Positions 28,828 through 38,758 of a stretch of 64,000 bases of DNA are shown here, one piece after another (the stretch's first letter is position 1; each line of letters opens with the position of its first letter). Source of the DNA: Rhodococcus wratislaviensis (GTDB taxonomy: Bacteria > Actinomycetota > Actinomycetes > Mycobacteriales > Mycobacteriaceae); contig NZ_UAUI01000010.1 of NCBI RefSeq assembly GCF_900455735.1, forward strand, positions 62,001 through 126,000, in the 5' to 3' direction. Position numbers and translations under genes: made by a program. The notes under the pieces were generated by a model that saw only the letters and a list, made by a program, of their open reading frames with translations, was not told where the DNA came from and did not search any database.

Positions 28828-29913
28828 CTGTCCGTTGGAACGCGCCCCGCCGCCCTCGCGGCCGAGGTCGAAAATGCGCTTCGCGACTTCTTCACCAGCC
28901 GGCAGGACCTCGTCGACTCCGTGGGCGGTGGTTACCGCGAGGCCGTGACCACCCTCGAAGACTTCGTCCTGCGCGGAGGCAAGCGGGTCCGGCCGGCCTT
29001 CGCCTGGACCGGCTGGCTCGGGGCGGGCGGCGACGCTCGCGGCCCGGACGCCGGACCCGTGCTCCGCGCCTGCTCCGCGCTGGAACTGGTTCAGGCCTGT
29101 GCGCTCGTTCACGACGACATCATCGATGCCTCCACGACGCGCCGCGGGTTCCCCACCGTCCACGTGGAGTTCGCGGAACAGCATCGCGCCGGGGCGTGGA
29201 GCGGTGATTCCGCTCACTTCGGCGAGGGCGTCGCGATCCTCCTCGGCGATCTCGCGCTGGCCTGGGCCGACGACATGATCCGTGAGTCGGGCATCACCCC
29301 GGAGGCGTCGGCCCGCATCTCGCCCGTCTGGTCCGCGATGCGCACCGAGGTGCTCGGCGGACAGTTCCTCGACATCAGCAACGAGGCCCGGGCGGACGAA
29401 TCGATCGACGCCGCCATGAAGGTGAATCGGTACAAGACCGCGGCCTACACCATCGAGCGGCCCCTGCACCTCGGTGCGGCGCTCGCAGGCGCCGACGAGA
29501 CCCTGGTGTCGGCGTACCGCCGATTCGGCACCGACATCGGTATCGCCTTCCAGCTCCGCGACGACCTGCTGGGCGTGTTCGGGGATCCGGCCGTGACGGG
29601 CAAGCCCTCCGGCGACGACCTGCGGGCGGGCAAGCGTACCGTCCTGTTCGCGATGTCGCTGCAGCGCGCCGACGCCGACGACCCCGCGGCGGCCCGACTC
29701 CTCCGCGAGGGCATCGGCACCGATCTGTCCGATTCGGACGTGGACACCCTCCGGACCACGATCACCTCACTCGGCGCGGTCGCGGACGTGGAGAAGCAGA
29801 TCGAGGACCTCGTCGGGAACGCGCTGTCGACGCTGGCGGCGAGCACCGCCACCGCCGAGGCGAAGCAGCAGCTCACCGAGATGGCCGTCGCCGCGACGCG
29901 CCGCGACTACTGA
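28828..29913 (+). CDS. crtE: Geranylgeranyl diphosphate synthase (IdsA2/CrtE type)
   Basis: Trans-prenyl diphosphate synthase that supplies GGPP for phytoene. First Asp-rich motif VHDDIID in LVQACALVHDDIIDAS, second in FQLRDDLLGVFGDP; FVLRGGKRVRPAF and GKPSGDDLRAGKRT are family motifs. Position equals Rv2173 (idsA2). About 361 residues. No ATG, GTG or TTG lies in frame near the expected N-terminus; the best start is CTG at 28828 with GGAGG five bases upstream, which also fits the alignment to Rv2173. The next in-frame GTG (28921) would delete conserved N-terminal helix. Ten bases before crtI. Confidence 0.9.
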   Translation: MSVGTRPAALAAEVENALRDFFTSRQDLVDSVGGGYREAVTTLEDFVLRGGKRVRPAFAWTGWLGAGGDARGPDAGPVLRACSALELVQACALVHDDIIDASTTRRGFPTVHVEFAEQHRAGAWSGDSAHFGEGVAILLGDLALAWADDMIRESGITPEASARISPVWSAMRTEVLGGQFLDISNEARADESIDAAMKVNRYKTAAYTIERPLHLGAALAGADETLVSAYRRFGTDIGIAFQLRDDLLGVFGDPAVTGKPSGDDLRAGKRTVLFAMSLQRADADDPAAARLLREGIGTDLSDSDVDTLRTTITSLGAVADVEKQIEDLVGNALSTLAASTATAEAKQQLTEMAVAATRRDY

Positions 29914-29922
29914 GGGTCCGGG

Positions 29923-31548
29923 ATGGCCCGCGCGCTCCGGACGGTTTCCGGCCGCACCGATCACGTCGTCATCGTCGGTGCCGGCCTCGCCGGCCTCTCG
30001 GCCGCACTGCACCTCGCCGGATCAGGCAGGCGGGTCACCGTCCTCGAACGGGAGTCGTCACCGGGCGGCCGGGTGGGCACCTACCGTGGTCCCGGCTACG
30101 ACATCGACAACGGTGCCACCGTCCTCACGATGCCCGAACTGGTGGGCGAGGCCCTCGCCGCCGTCGGCGCGGATTTCGCGTCCACCCGGCCGCCGCTCGT
30201 CCTGGAACGGCTGGCACCGGCGTATCACGCGCGGTTCGCCGACGGTTCCTCGCTGGACGTCCATTCCGACCCCGACGCGATGGTCGCCGAGGTCAGCCGG
30301 GTGTGCGGGCCGGAGGAGTCGGCCAGGTACCTGCGACTGCGGCGCTGGCTGGGCCGGATCTTCGACGCCGAATACCACCGCTTCATGGACGCGAACTTCG
30401 ACTCCCCGCTGGATCTCGTCTCGTCCCCCGCGGCCGCGCGGGATCTGCTGACGCTCACCGCCCTGGGCGGGTTCGGCCGGCTCGGCGCCCGGGTCGACCG
30501 CACGATCACCGATCCGAGACTCCGCCGGATCTTCACGTTCCAGGCCCTGTACGCCGGGGTCGCTCCCGCCGAGGCCCTCGCGGTGTACGGCGCGATCGCC
30601 CACATGGACACCTCGCTCGGCGTCTACTTCCCCCAGGGCGGGATGCGCTCGATCGCGCTCGCCCTCGCCGACGCCCTCACCACCGCGGGCGGCGAGATCC
30701 GGTTCGACACCGAGGTCGCGGCACTCGAGCGAAACGGCGACCGCGTCGGCACCGTCGTCACGGCGGCGGGTGAGCGCATCGACTGCGACGCGCTGGTACT
30801 CACCCCGGACACGGCCGTCGTCGACGCACTGCTCCGCCCGGTGACACGCCGGACCCCCCGCCGGGTGCGAGTGTCGCCGTCCGCCGTGGTCCTGCACGGG
30901 ACCGTCCCCTCCGCGGTCGCGTCGCAGTGGGCCGCCCAACGGCACCACACCATCGACTTCGGTCACGCGTGGAAGCGGACGTTCGCGGAGATCACCGCTC
31001 GCGCGGGGCGCGGACGGCTGATGACGGACCCGTCGCTGCTGATCACCCGGCCCGCCCTGTCGGATCCGGGCCTGGTCGTGGACCGCGCGGGCACTCCCTC
31101 GGAACCGCTGTCGGTGCTGGCGCCCTGCCCGAACCTGCACAGCGCACCGCTGGAGTGGTCCTCGCTGACCGGCCCGTACGTGAACGAACTGCTGCGCGAA
31201 CTCGAGACGCGCGGGTACAGCGGCATCGCGGAACATTTCACGATCGACCACGTCGACACCCCCCTCACGTGGCTCGGCAAGGGCATGGCCGCGGGCAGTC
31301 CGTTCGCGGCGGCGCACGTGTTCCGGCAGACCGGACCGTTCCGGCGCCCCAACCTGGTCAGGGGCCTGGACAACGCGGTGCTCGCCGGTTCCGGCACCGT
31401 CCCCGGCGTCGGAGTTCCGACCGTCCTGCTGTCGGGGAAGCTCGCGGCCGCCCGCATCACCGGGCCCACCACGGCACGAAGTGCGGAAAGACCCACCGCG
31501 GCACGAAGTGCGGAAAGACACACGGAAGCATCAAGTGCGGGAGGATAG
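29923..31548 (+). CDS. crtI: Phytoene desaturase CrtI
   Basis: FAD-dependent desaturase converting phytoene to lycopene. N-terminal dinucleotide motif [38 protein letters not shown], and the CrtI-type C-terminus [20 protein letters not shown]. 541 residues. ATG with GAGGG upstream, 10 bases after crtE. The last 25 residues are encoded by a short tandem DNA repeat (TARSAER, AARSAER, EASSAGG) beyond the FAD fold and look dispensable. Confidence 0.94.
   Translation: MARALRTVSGRTDHVVIVGAGLAGLSAALHLAGSGRRVTVLERESSPGGRVGTYRGPGYDIDNGATVLTMPELVGEALAAVGADFASTRPPLVLERLAPAYHARFADGSSLDVHSDPDAMVAEVSRVCGPEESARYLRLRRWLGRIFDAEYHRFMDANFDSPLDLVSSPAAARDLLTLTALGGFGRLGARVDRTITDPRLRRIFTFQALYAGVAPAEALAVYGAIAHMDTSLGVYFPQGGMRSIALALADALTTAGGEIRFDTEVAALERNGDRVGTVVTAAGERIDCDALVLTPDTAVVDALLRPVTRRTPRRVRVSPSAVVLHGTVPSAVASQWAAQRHHTIDFGHAWKRTFAEITARAGRGRLMTDPSLLITRPALSDPGLVVDRAGTPSEPLSVLAPCPNLHSAPLEWSSLTGPYVNELLRELETRGYSGIAEHFTIDHVDTPLTWLGKGMAAGSPFAAAHVFRQTGPFRRPNLVRGLDNAVLAGSGTVPGVGVPTVLLSGKLAAARITGPTTARSAERPTAARSAERHTEASSAGG
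31473..31546 (+). repeat. 27-bp tandem repeat in the 3' end of crtI
   Basis: Two identical 20-base units GGCACGAAGTGCGGAAAGAC at 31473-31492 and 31500-31519 with a 27-base period, and a third diverged copy at 31527-31546 (14 of 20 matching). The period is a multiple of three, so copy-number change would keep the crtI frame. Confidence 0.85.
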
Positions 31549-31669
31549 GGCGAGGCGTGGCGGGAACTGGTGCCGGGAGCAATTAAACTGGGTCCTCGAC
31601 CATGCGATGCGCACGACGACGAGCGCACCGACCGCAACCGAACTCACCTCGGGGGAGGAATCTGCACTC

Positions 31670-33274
31670 ATGACGTCCTCTGCCCCGCAGGCGACCGTCG
31701 CCGCTGCGACGACCACGCCGCAGCGGTCGTGGCCCCAGACCACGGCCGACTTCCTCCGCAGCCCGGAGGGGCACGCCGCCATCCTCGGTTTCGCGGGTGC
31801 CGTGATGATCACGTTCGGTGGTTTCGGTGCGGGCAGCGTCCGCCGCGAGGACCCGCTCCTCGAGGCGATGCACCTGTCGTGGCTCCGGTTCGGTCACGGT
31901 CAGATCCTGTCGACGGTCATCGTCTGGGTGGGTGTCGTCGCCATGATCACGGCCTGGGTGCGGCTGGGCCGCGCCACGCTCGGCGGCGACGTCACCCTCA
32001 GGCAGTTGCGGATGGTCGTGCCGGTGTGGACGGCGCCGCTGCTGCTGGCCGTGCCGATGTTCAGCCGGGACGCCTACTCCTACCTGGCGCAGGGTGCGCT
32101 CCTGCGTGACGGGTTCGACCCCTACGCCGTCGGGCCGGTGGTCAACCCGGGAGTCCTCCTCGACAACGTCAGCAACGTGTGGACCACCACCACCGCGCCG
32201 TACGGTCCGCTGTTCCTGCTCCTCAGTCAGGGGATCACCGGGCTGACCGGCGACAACGTGATCGCCGGGACGATGCTTCTGCGCGTGACGATGCTGCCCG
32301 GACTCGCGCTGATGGTGTGGGGCGTGCCGCACCTCGCGCGGCACCTCGGCGGCAATCCGGCGATCGCCCTGTGGCTCGCCGTGCTCAACCCGCTGGTCCT
32401 CGTCCACCTCATCGGCGGTGTCCACAACGAACTGCTGATGGTCGGCCTGATGATCGCCGGCATCGCGCTCGTCCTCGAACGCCGCCATCTCGCCGGGATC
32501 GCCCTCGTCGCGGTCGCGGTCGCGATCAAGGCGACCGCCGGCGCCGCGCTGCCCTTCATGGTGTGGATCTGGATGCTCCACGAGAAGGAGAAGGCCGAGG
32601 CGGAAGGGCGCACACCCGCGTCTCCGCTCGCGTCGTTCGCGAAGACCGCGGGCGCGGGATTCGCCGTGTTCGTGGCCATCTTCGCGGCCGCGTCCGCCGT
32701 CGCCGGTGTCGGGCTCGGCTGGATGACCGCGCTGTCCGGGTCGAACAAGATCATCAACTGGTTGTCGCTGCCGACGATCCTCGCCCACATCGTGACGGTC
32801 GGAACGTCGTGGTTCGCGGAGCTGCGGCTGGGTGAGGTGCTGGCCGTCACCCGCCCGATCTGCGCCGTTGCGCTGGTCGCGATCGTGCTGGCGGCCTGGT
32901 GGCGCTACCGGAAGACCGAGCGTGACGCGATTCTCGGAATCCTCATCGTCCTGGTCGCGATCGTAATTCTGTCGCCCGCGGCGCTGCCCTGGTACTACTC
33001 GTGGCCGATCGCGATCGCCGCCGGTTTCGCGTTGTCGACGCGGACCCTGATGATCCTCGTCGGGCTGTCCACCTGGTTGATGCTGGTCTTCCAGCCCGAC
33101 GGGTCGATCGGCCTCTACACGTTCCCGCACGTCGTGCTCGCGACGTTCGCCGCGGTCGTCGCGGCCGTATCGCTCCGCACGGTCGACCCGCTGCGGCTGC
33201 GGACACCCCGGCCCGTCGAGGAAGAGCGCACCTCCGACCTCGCAGGTGCTGCGACGTCGCCCCGCGTCGAATGA
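31670..33274 (+). CDS. mptB: Polyprenol-phosphate-mannose alpha-1,6-mannosyltransferase MptB-like (Rv2174)
   Basis: GT-C membrane mannosyltransferase extending the alpha-1,6 mannan backbone of lipomannan outside the membrane. About 13 hydrophobic segments; the catalytic first loop has FSRDAYSYLAQGALLRDGFDPY, and APYGPLFLLLSQGITGLTG and VHNELLMVGLMIAG are conserved with Rv2174. The ATG at 31670 lies 11 bases after GGAGG and gives 534 residues; an ATG at 31607 would add 21. It splits crtI from crtB but keeps its mycobacterial position between idsA2 and Rv2175c. Confidence 0.87.
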   Translation: MTSSAPQATVAAATTTPQRSWPQTTADFLRSPEGHAAILGFAGAVMITFGGFGAGSVRREDPLLEAMHLSWLRFGHGQILSTVIVWVGVVAMITAWVRLGRATLGGDVTLRQLRMVVPVWTAPLLLAVPMFSRDAYSYLAQGALLRDGFDPYAVGPVVNPGVLLDNVSNVWTTTTAPYGPLFLLLSQGITGLTGDNVIAGTMLLRVTMLPGLALMVWGVPHLARHLGGNPAIALWLAVLNPLVLVHLIGGVHNELLMVGLMIAGIALVLERRHLAGIALVAVAVAIKATAGAALPFMVWIWMLHEKEKAEAEGRTPASPLASFAKTAGAGFAVFVAIFAAASAVAGVGLGWMTALSGSNKIINWLSLPTILAHIVTVGTSWFAELRLGEVLAVTRPICAVALVAIVLAAWWRYRKTERDAILGILIVLVAIVILSPAALPWYYSWPIAIAAGFALSTRTLMILVGLSTWLMLVFQPDGSIGLYTFPHVVLATFAAVVAAVSLRTVDPLRLRTPRPVEEERTSDLAGAATSPRVE

Positions 33275-33281
33275 CCGGTCG

Positions 33282-34223
33282 ATGACCGAGCTGGCCGACA
33301 GTTACCGGTATTGCGGCGCGGTGACGGCGGAGCACGGTCGCACCTATCATCTCGCGACCCGGCTGCTTCCCGAGCGCCGCCGGGCCGCCGTGCATTCCCT
33401 CTACGGGTTCGCCCGGACGGTCGACGACATCGTGGACGTCGATCCCGGTCGGACGGCCGGCGACTGCGCTGCCGAACTCGATCGGATCGACGCGGCACTG
33501 CGTCTCGGCTTCACCTGCCGGACCGCGGTCGGGCCGGATGCGTGCGCACCGGAGATGCGCCGGGTTCTTCCCGCGTTTCTCGACACCGTGGCGTCCTTCG
33601 ACATCCCGCACGACTACTTCTTCGCGTTCCTGCAGTCCATGCGGATGGATGTTCCGGGGACTGCGGAGCATCGGGCCGAGTACGACACCATGACCGAGCT
33701 CCGGAAGTACATGTACGGATCGGCCGTCGTGATCGGGTTGCAGATGCTGCCGGTCCTCGGAACCACGGGGCCCCTCGCCGATGCCGAACCGCACGCTGCG
33801 GCTCTCGGTGAGGCGTTCCAGCTGACCAATTTTCTTCGCGACGTCGGCGAGGACCTGGATCGGGGCCGGGTCTATCTCCCGGCTGACGAACTGGGCGCGT
33901 TCGGCGTCGACACCGAACTTCTCGCGCACAGTCGCCGCAGCGGCACGACGGACCGGCGGATCGTGCGGGCTCTCGCCCATCTGATCTCGGTCACCCGGTC
34001 GGTGTACCGGGAGGCGGAACCGGGCATCGCGATGCTGGACCGACGGGTGCAACCGGGCATCCGGACCGCGTTCGTGCTGTATTCCCGCATTCTCGACGAG
34101 ATCGAGCGAGGCGGTTACCGGGTTCTGGACCGGCGCGCCACCGTGTCCCGGAGAAACCGGTGGGCGACGGCGCTGCCTCAGTTCGCCCGGCTCGCGGTGC
34201 CTGCCCGTGGCCGGGTGCGGTGA
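33282..34223 (+). CDS. crtB: Phytoene synthase CrtB
   Basis: Condenses two GGPP into phytoene, the first committed carotenoid step. Asp-rich motifs FARTVDDIVDVD and LRDVGEDLDRGRVYLP are both intact, and YMYGSAVVIGLQMLPVLG is the family core. 313 residues. The ATG is eight bases after the mptB stop; no good Shine-Dalgarno, so probably coupled to mptB. Convergent with the next gene seven bases away without a hairpin between. Confidence 0.93.
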   Translation: MTELADSYRYCGAVTAEHGRTYHLATRLLPERRRAAVHSLYGFARTVDDIVDVDPGRTAGDCAAELDRIDAALRLGFTCRTAVGPDACAPEMRRVLPAFLDTVASFDIPHDYFFAFLQSMRMDVPGTAEHRAEYDTMTELRKYMYGSAVVIGLQMLPVLGTTGPLADAEPHAAALGEAFQLTNFLRDVGEDLDRGRVYLPADELGAFGVDTELLAHSRRSGTTDRRIVRALAHLISVTRSVYREAEPGIAMLDRRVQPGIRTAFVLYSRILDEIERGGYRVLDRRATVSRRNRWATALPQFARLAVPARGRVR

Positions 34224-34230
34224 GCGACGA

Positions 34231-34599
34231 TCAGAATCCCATCGCCTGAGCGCGGCGGATCACTTCGCGGGCGAGGTCGCCGTGCAGGGCCTGGACGGGT
34301 GTACCGGGCAGGCTGTCGTCCTCACGGAACAGCCACTGCAGGATTTCCTCGTCCTTGAATCCGCCGTCGTGCAGCACCGCGATGAGACCGGGCAGCCATT
34401 TGACGGTCTCGCCGGTCTCGTCGAAGAAGAGTTCGGGAACGCCGAGGACGCCGTCGCGTCGGACGGCGATCAACTGCTGATCGCGCAGAAGCTGCTGCAC
34501 ACGGGTGACGGCCACACCGAGGTTCTTCGCGACGTCCACCAACTGGAGGAGCGAGACGGAAGGGTCCAGGACATCGTCACAGTAAGGGATGGCACTCAC
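34231..34599 (-). CDS. Rv2175c-like DNA-binding protein (PknL neighbour)
   Basis: 122-residue winged-helix-like protein. LVDVAKNLGVAVTRVQQLLRDQQLIAVRRDG reads as the helix-turn-helix region (quoted here in part by its start and end: LVDVAKNLG to AVRRDG), and FKDEEILQWLF plus VIRRAQAMGF end the protein. M. tuberculosis Rv2175c binds DNA and is phosphorylated by the adjacent kinase PknL, which inhibits binding; the same divergent pair is present here. GTG start with TAACGT seven bases upstream, so perhaps leaderless. Confidence 0.85.
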   Translation of the reverse strand: MSAIPYCDDVLDPSVSLLQLVDVAKNLGVAVTRVQQLLRDQQLIAVRRDGVLGVPELFFDETGETVKWLPGLIAVLHDGGFKDEEILQWLFREDDSLPGTPVQALHGDLAREVIRRAQAMGF

Positions 34600-34606
34600 T
34601 CCCCTA

Positions 34607-34612
34607 ACGTTA
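34607..34612 (-). promoter_or_regulatory. -10 element of the Rv2175c-like gene
   Basis: TAACGT on the minus strand, seven bases before the GTG start; a short GGGGA lies between, so both leaderless and weakly Shine-Dalgarno-led initiation are possible. Confidence 0.4.
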
Positions 34613-34709
34613 TCTGGTCGCTTCCGGCGTGGCGCTACCGGTCGGTGTCGCTGGCTACGATTGAGGGGCGCGTCGCCGGGCTGCGCGCACTGACGGGGGA
34701 ACGGACACT

Positions 34710-36728
34710 GTGCACGATGGAGGTCAACGTTTGATCGGCGAGCTGCTCGACCGGCGCTATCGGGTGGATGCCACGATCGCGCGTGGCGGCATGTCCACCG
34801 TCTACAGGGGGCTCGACACCCGCCTCGACCGTCCGGTGGCCATCAAGGTGATGGATCCGCAGTTCGCGGCCGACCCGGCGTTCGTCACCCGGTTCGAATT
34901 CGAGGCCCGATCGGTCGCGCGCCTCAAGCACCCGTCGCTGGTCGCGGTCTACGACCAGGGGCACGACCGCGAGCACGCGTTCCTGGTGATGGAACTCGTC
35001 GACGGCGGAACGCTCCGCGAACTGCTGCGGGAACGCGGGCCCATGCCTCCGCACGCGGTGGCCGCGGTCGCGGGCCCGGTTCTCGACGCGCTCGCCGTCG
35101 CTCACCGGGCCGGTCTCGTGCACCGCGACGTCAAACCCGAGAACATCCTGATCTCCGACGGCGGTGAGGTGAAGATCGCCGACTTCGGTCTGGTGCGGGC
35201 CGCCGCCGCGTCGACCACCACCTCGAACAGTGTGATTCTGGGCACGGCGGCGTACCTGTCGCCGGAGCAGGTGACGTCCGGGATCGCGGACACCCGCAGC
35301 GACGTCTACTCCACGGGTGTCCTGCTGTTCGAACTCCTCACCGGACGGACACCGTTCACCGGGGACACGTCGTTGTCCGTCGCGTATCAGCGGATCAACC
35401 AGGACGTGCCGAGGCCGGGTTCGTTCATCGCGGGCGTGCCGCCCGAGTTCGACGAACTCGTCGCGGAGGCCACCCACCGGGAACCGTCGCACCGCTTCGC
35501 CAACGCCGAGCAGATGGGCTCGGCCCTGCGTGGCATCGCGGCGGCGCTCGACCTGCCCGCGTATCGGGTGCCCGCCCCGCGACGCTCGGCGCAGCACCTC
35601 AGCGCCGCGGCCGCCGCGAGCGCGCCGCCCCTGGGCGCGCCGCCGGGGCCCGTCGCACCGCCCACGGTGCACCTTCCCCCCGCTGCTCCGCTGTCGCCGC
35701 CCAGCCCGCTGCCTGCGCAGCCCGGTGTCCAGCACACGCGGGTCGTCACCACCCAGACTCCACGCCCGCCGATCGACGAACCGTCGTTCGCGGCGGAGGA
35801 CGAGCCCGACGACGGCTATCACTACCCCGACTTCGCCGCCGAACGGCAGCGGTCGCGCCGGACCACGATCGTGTGGCTGCTCGTGATCCTGATGCTCGCG
35901 CTGGCGGTCGGTTTCGGTGGCTGGTGGATGGGTTCGGGCCGGTTCACCGCGGTCCCGACCACCGACGGTCTCGATCGCGGTGCGGCGGTGACGGCGATCG
36001 AAGCGGCCGGTCTGTCGGCGGAGATCCGGGGGAAGTACTCCGACACGGCGGCGCTCGACACGGTGCTGGGCACCGATCCCACCGGCGGCTCGCGGATCTC
36101 CCGCGACGGCACGGTGGCCCTCCTCGTCTCCCTCGGGAGACCGACCGTCCCGCCCCTACCCGCGGGCGGTGAGCGCGCCGGAATCGAACAGGAACTGCGG
36201 AACCGCACGTTCACCCCGGTCGACGGCGGTCAGGCGTTCAGCGCGAAGGTCCCGATCGGTGCGGTGGCCGCACTCGACCCGGCTCCGGGCACCGAGCTCG
36301 CGACCGGTTCCACGGTCAAACTGATCGTCAGCAAAGGTGCACCGCCGGTAGACGTTCCCGACGTGAAGGGCATGTCGGAGGGCGAGGCGCGCACCTCACT
36401 CGAGGCGGTGGGCATCGTCGTGCAGGACGTCACGACGGACTTCGACCGCACTGTCGCCGCCGGAGACGCGATCGCCACCAGCCCGAAGGCAGGCACCAGC
36501 GTCAATGCGGGCACGAGCGTGACGTTGAGTGTGTCGAATGCGGTCCGAGTTCCGTCGATGCTGGGCCGGACGGTCGGCTCCGCGCGCGACGAGCTGAGCC
36601 GCCTCGGACTCGACGTGAAGGTGCGTTCGGTGACCGACACGGACAGGTCGTTCGTCATCAGCCAGAACCCGGGCAGCGGCGACCTCGTGAAGCCCGGAAG
36701 CACGGTCACCCTGGTCTCACTGCCCTGA
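34710..36728 (+). CDS. pknL: Ser/Thr protein kinase PknL with extracellular PASTA domains
   Basis: Transmembrane kinase. Kinase domain residues 18-285: Gly loop ARGGMSTVYRG, Lys46 (VAIKVMD), HRDVKPEN with Asp140, DFG 158-160. A Pro-rich juxtamembrane stretch (about 285-380), one membrane segment (about 386-407) and four PASTA-like repeats (about 410-476, 477-543, 545-611, 611-672) follow; these normally sense peptidoglycan or lipid II. The M. tuberculosis protein lacks PASTA repeats, the corynebacterial one has them. Start GTG 34710 or TTG 34731, the latter better spaced from GGAGG. Confidence 0.94.
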   Translation: MHDGGQRLIGELLDRRYRVDATIARGGMSTVYRGLDTRLDRPVAIKVMDPQFAADPAFVTRFEFEARSVARLKHPSLVAVYDQGHDREHAFLVMELVDGGTLRELLRERGPMPPHAVAAVAGPVLDALAVAHRAGLVHRDVKPENILISDGGEVKIADFGLVRAAAASTTTSNSVILGTAAYLSPEQVTSGIADTRSDVYSTGVLLFELLTGRTPFTGDTSLSVAYQRINQDVPRPGSFIAGVPPEFDELVAEATHREPSHRFANAEQMGSALRGIAAALDLPAYRVPAPRRSAQHLSAAAAASAPPLGAPPGPVAPPTVHLPPAAPLSPPSPLPAQPGVQHTRVVTTQTPRPPIDEPSFAAEDEPDDGYHYPDFAAERQRSRRTTIVWLLVILMLALAVGFGGWWMGSGRFTAVPTTDGLDRGAAVTAIEAAGLSAEIRGKYSDTAALDTVLGTDPTGGSRISRDGTVALLVSLGRPTVPPLPAGGERAGIEQELRNRTFTPVDGGQAFSAKVPIGAVAALDPAPGTELATGSTVKLIVSKGAPPVDVPDVKGMSEGEARTSLEAVGIVVQDVTTDFDRTVAAGDAIATSPKAGTSVNAGTSVTLSVSNAVRVPSMLGRTVGSARDELSRLGLDVKVRSVTDTDRSFVISQNPGSGDLVKPGSTVTLVSLP

Positions 36729-36751
36729 CCCCGCGGGAGCAGGGCAGTGAG
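36716..36751. terminator. Bidirectional terminator between pknL and aroG
   Basis: Perfect 12-bp inverted repeat (arms 36716-36727 and 36740-36751, 12-base loop). The left arm contains the last codons of pknL and the first bases of its stop. It lies between convergent genes and can serve both strands. Confidence 0.7.
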
Positions 36752-36771
36752 GGTCCGAATGATGCGGGCGA

Positions 36772-38199
<1,428 letters not shown>

Positions 38200-38691
38200 T
38201 CACCGCAGTGACCGCGCCGCCTGAACTGCCTCGAACTTCGCCAGGTTGTGCCGGGCGTCGGCGAGGGCGTCGTGAGCGTCATCCGGTGCAGGTGGGAGGG
38301 TCGGGCTCCCGTGCTCCTCCCAGTACTGGCGGAGTTCCCGCGTGTACCGGGGCAGCGACTGCGGCAGCTCCGTCATGTCCCCCCACAACTGGCAGAGGGC
38401 GACGTGGTCGTAGGCGGCCACCCACGCCCACAGCTCGGGGACGATGCCGGGCCGGGGAATCAGGAACGCGTAGAGGTCGTCGCGAATGCGGGCGCGGCTC
38501 TTCCAGAGAGGCGACGACGGCTGCGGCAGCTTCGGCAGCACGTTCCTGCGCACCCACTTGCCCGCACGGTGGGGATCGAACTCGGTGGACACCGCGTAGA
38601 ATTCACGTCCGTCCTCTGCGACCACCCCGATCGACACCAGGTCGATCGTGCGACCATCCTCGATGAACTCGCAGTCGTAGAAGTAACGCAC
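38200..38691 (-). CDS. RNase AS-type 3'-exoribonuclease (Rv2179c-like)
   Basis: 163-residue DEDDh nuclease. Asp6 and Glu8 (FYDCEFIED) form the first motif; DDAHDALADARHNL near the C-terminus gives the last Asp/His pair. M. tuberculosis Rv2179c founded this family, which trims adenylate-containing RNA. Upstream of aroG in the same direction with an eight-codon-sized gap. GTG start, TAGTTT six bases upstream and no Shine-Dalgarno, so predicted leaderless. Confidence 0.9.
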   Translation of the reverse strand: MRYFYDCEFIEDGRTIDLVSIGVVAEDGREFYAVSTEFDPHRAGKWVRRNVLPKLPQPSSPLWKSRARIRDDLYAFLIPRPGIVPELWAWVAAYDHVALCQLWGDMTELPQSLPRYTRELRQYWEEHGSPTLPPAPDDAHDALADARHNLAKFEAVQAARSLR

Positions 38692-38697
38692 GCCCGC

Positions 38698-38703
38698 AAA
38701 CTA
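38698..38703 (-). promoter_or_regulatory. -10 element of the RNase AS gene (predicted leaderless)
   Basis: TAGTTT on the minus strand, six bases before the GTG start codon. Confidence 0.45.
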
Positions 38704-38758
38704 TGCCTCACCCGTTGGCGTCATCCGGATCCACCCCTACCTCGTGAAGGAGGCCTCG

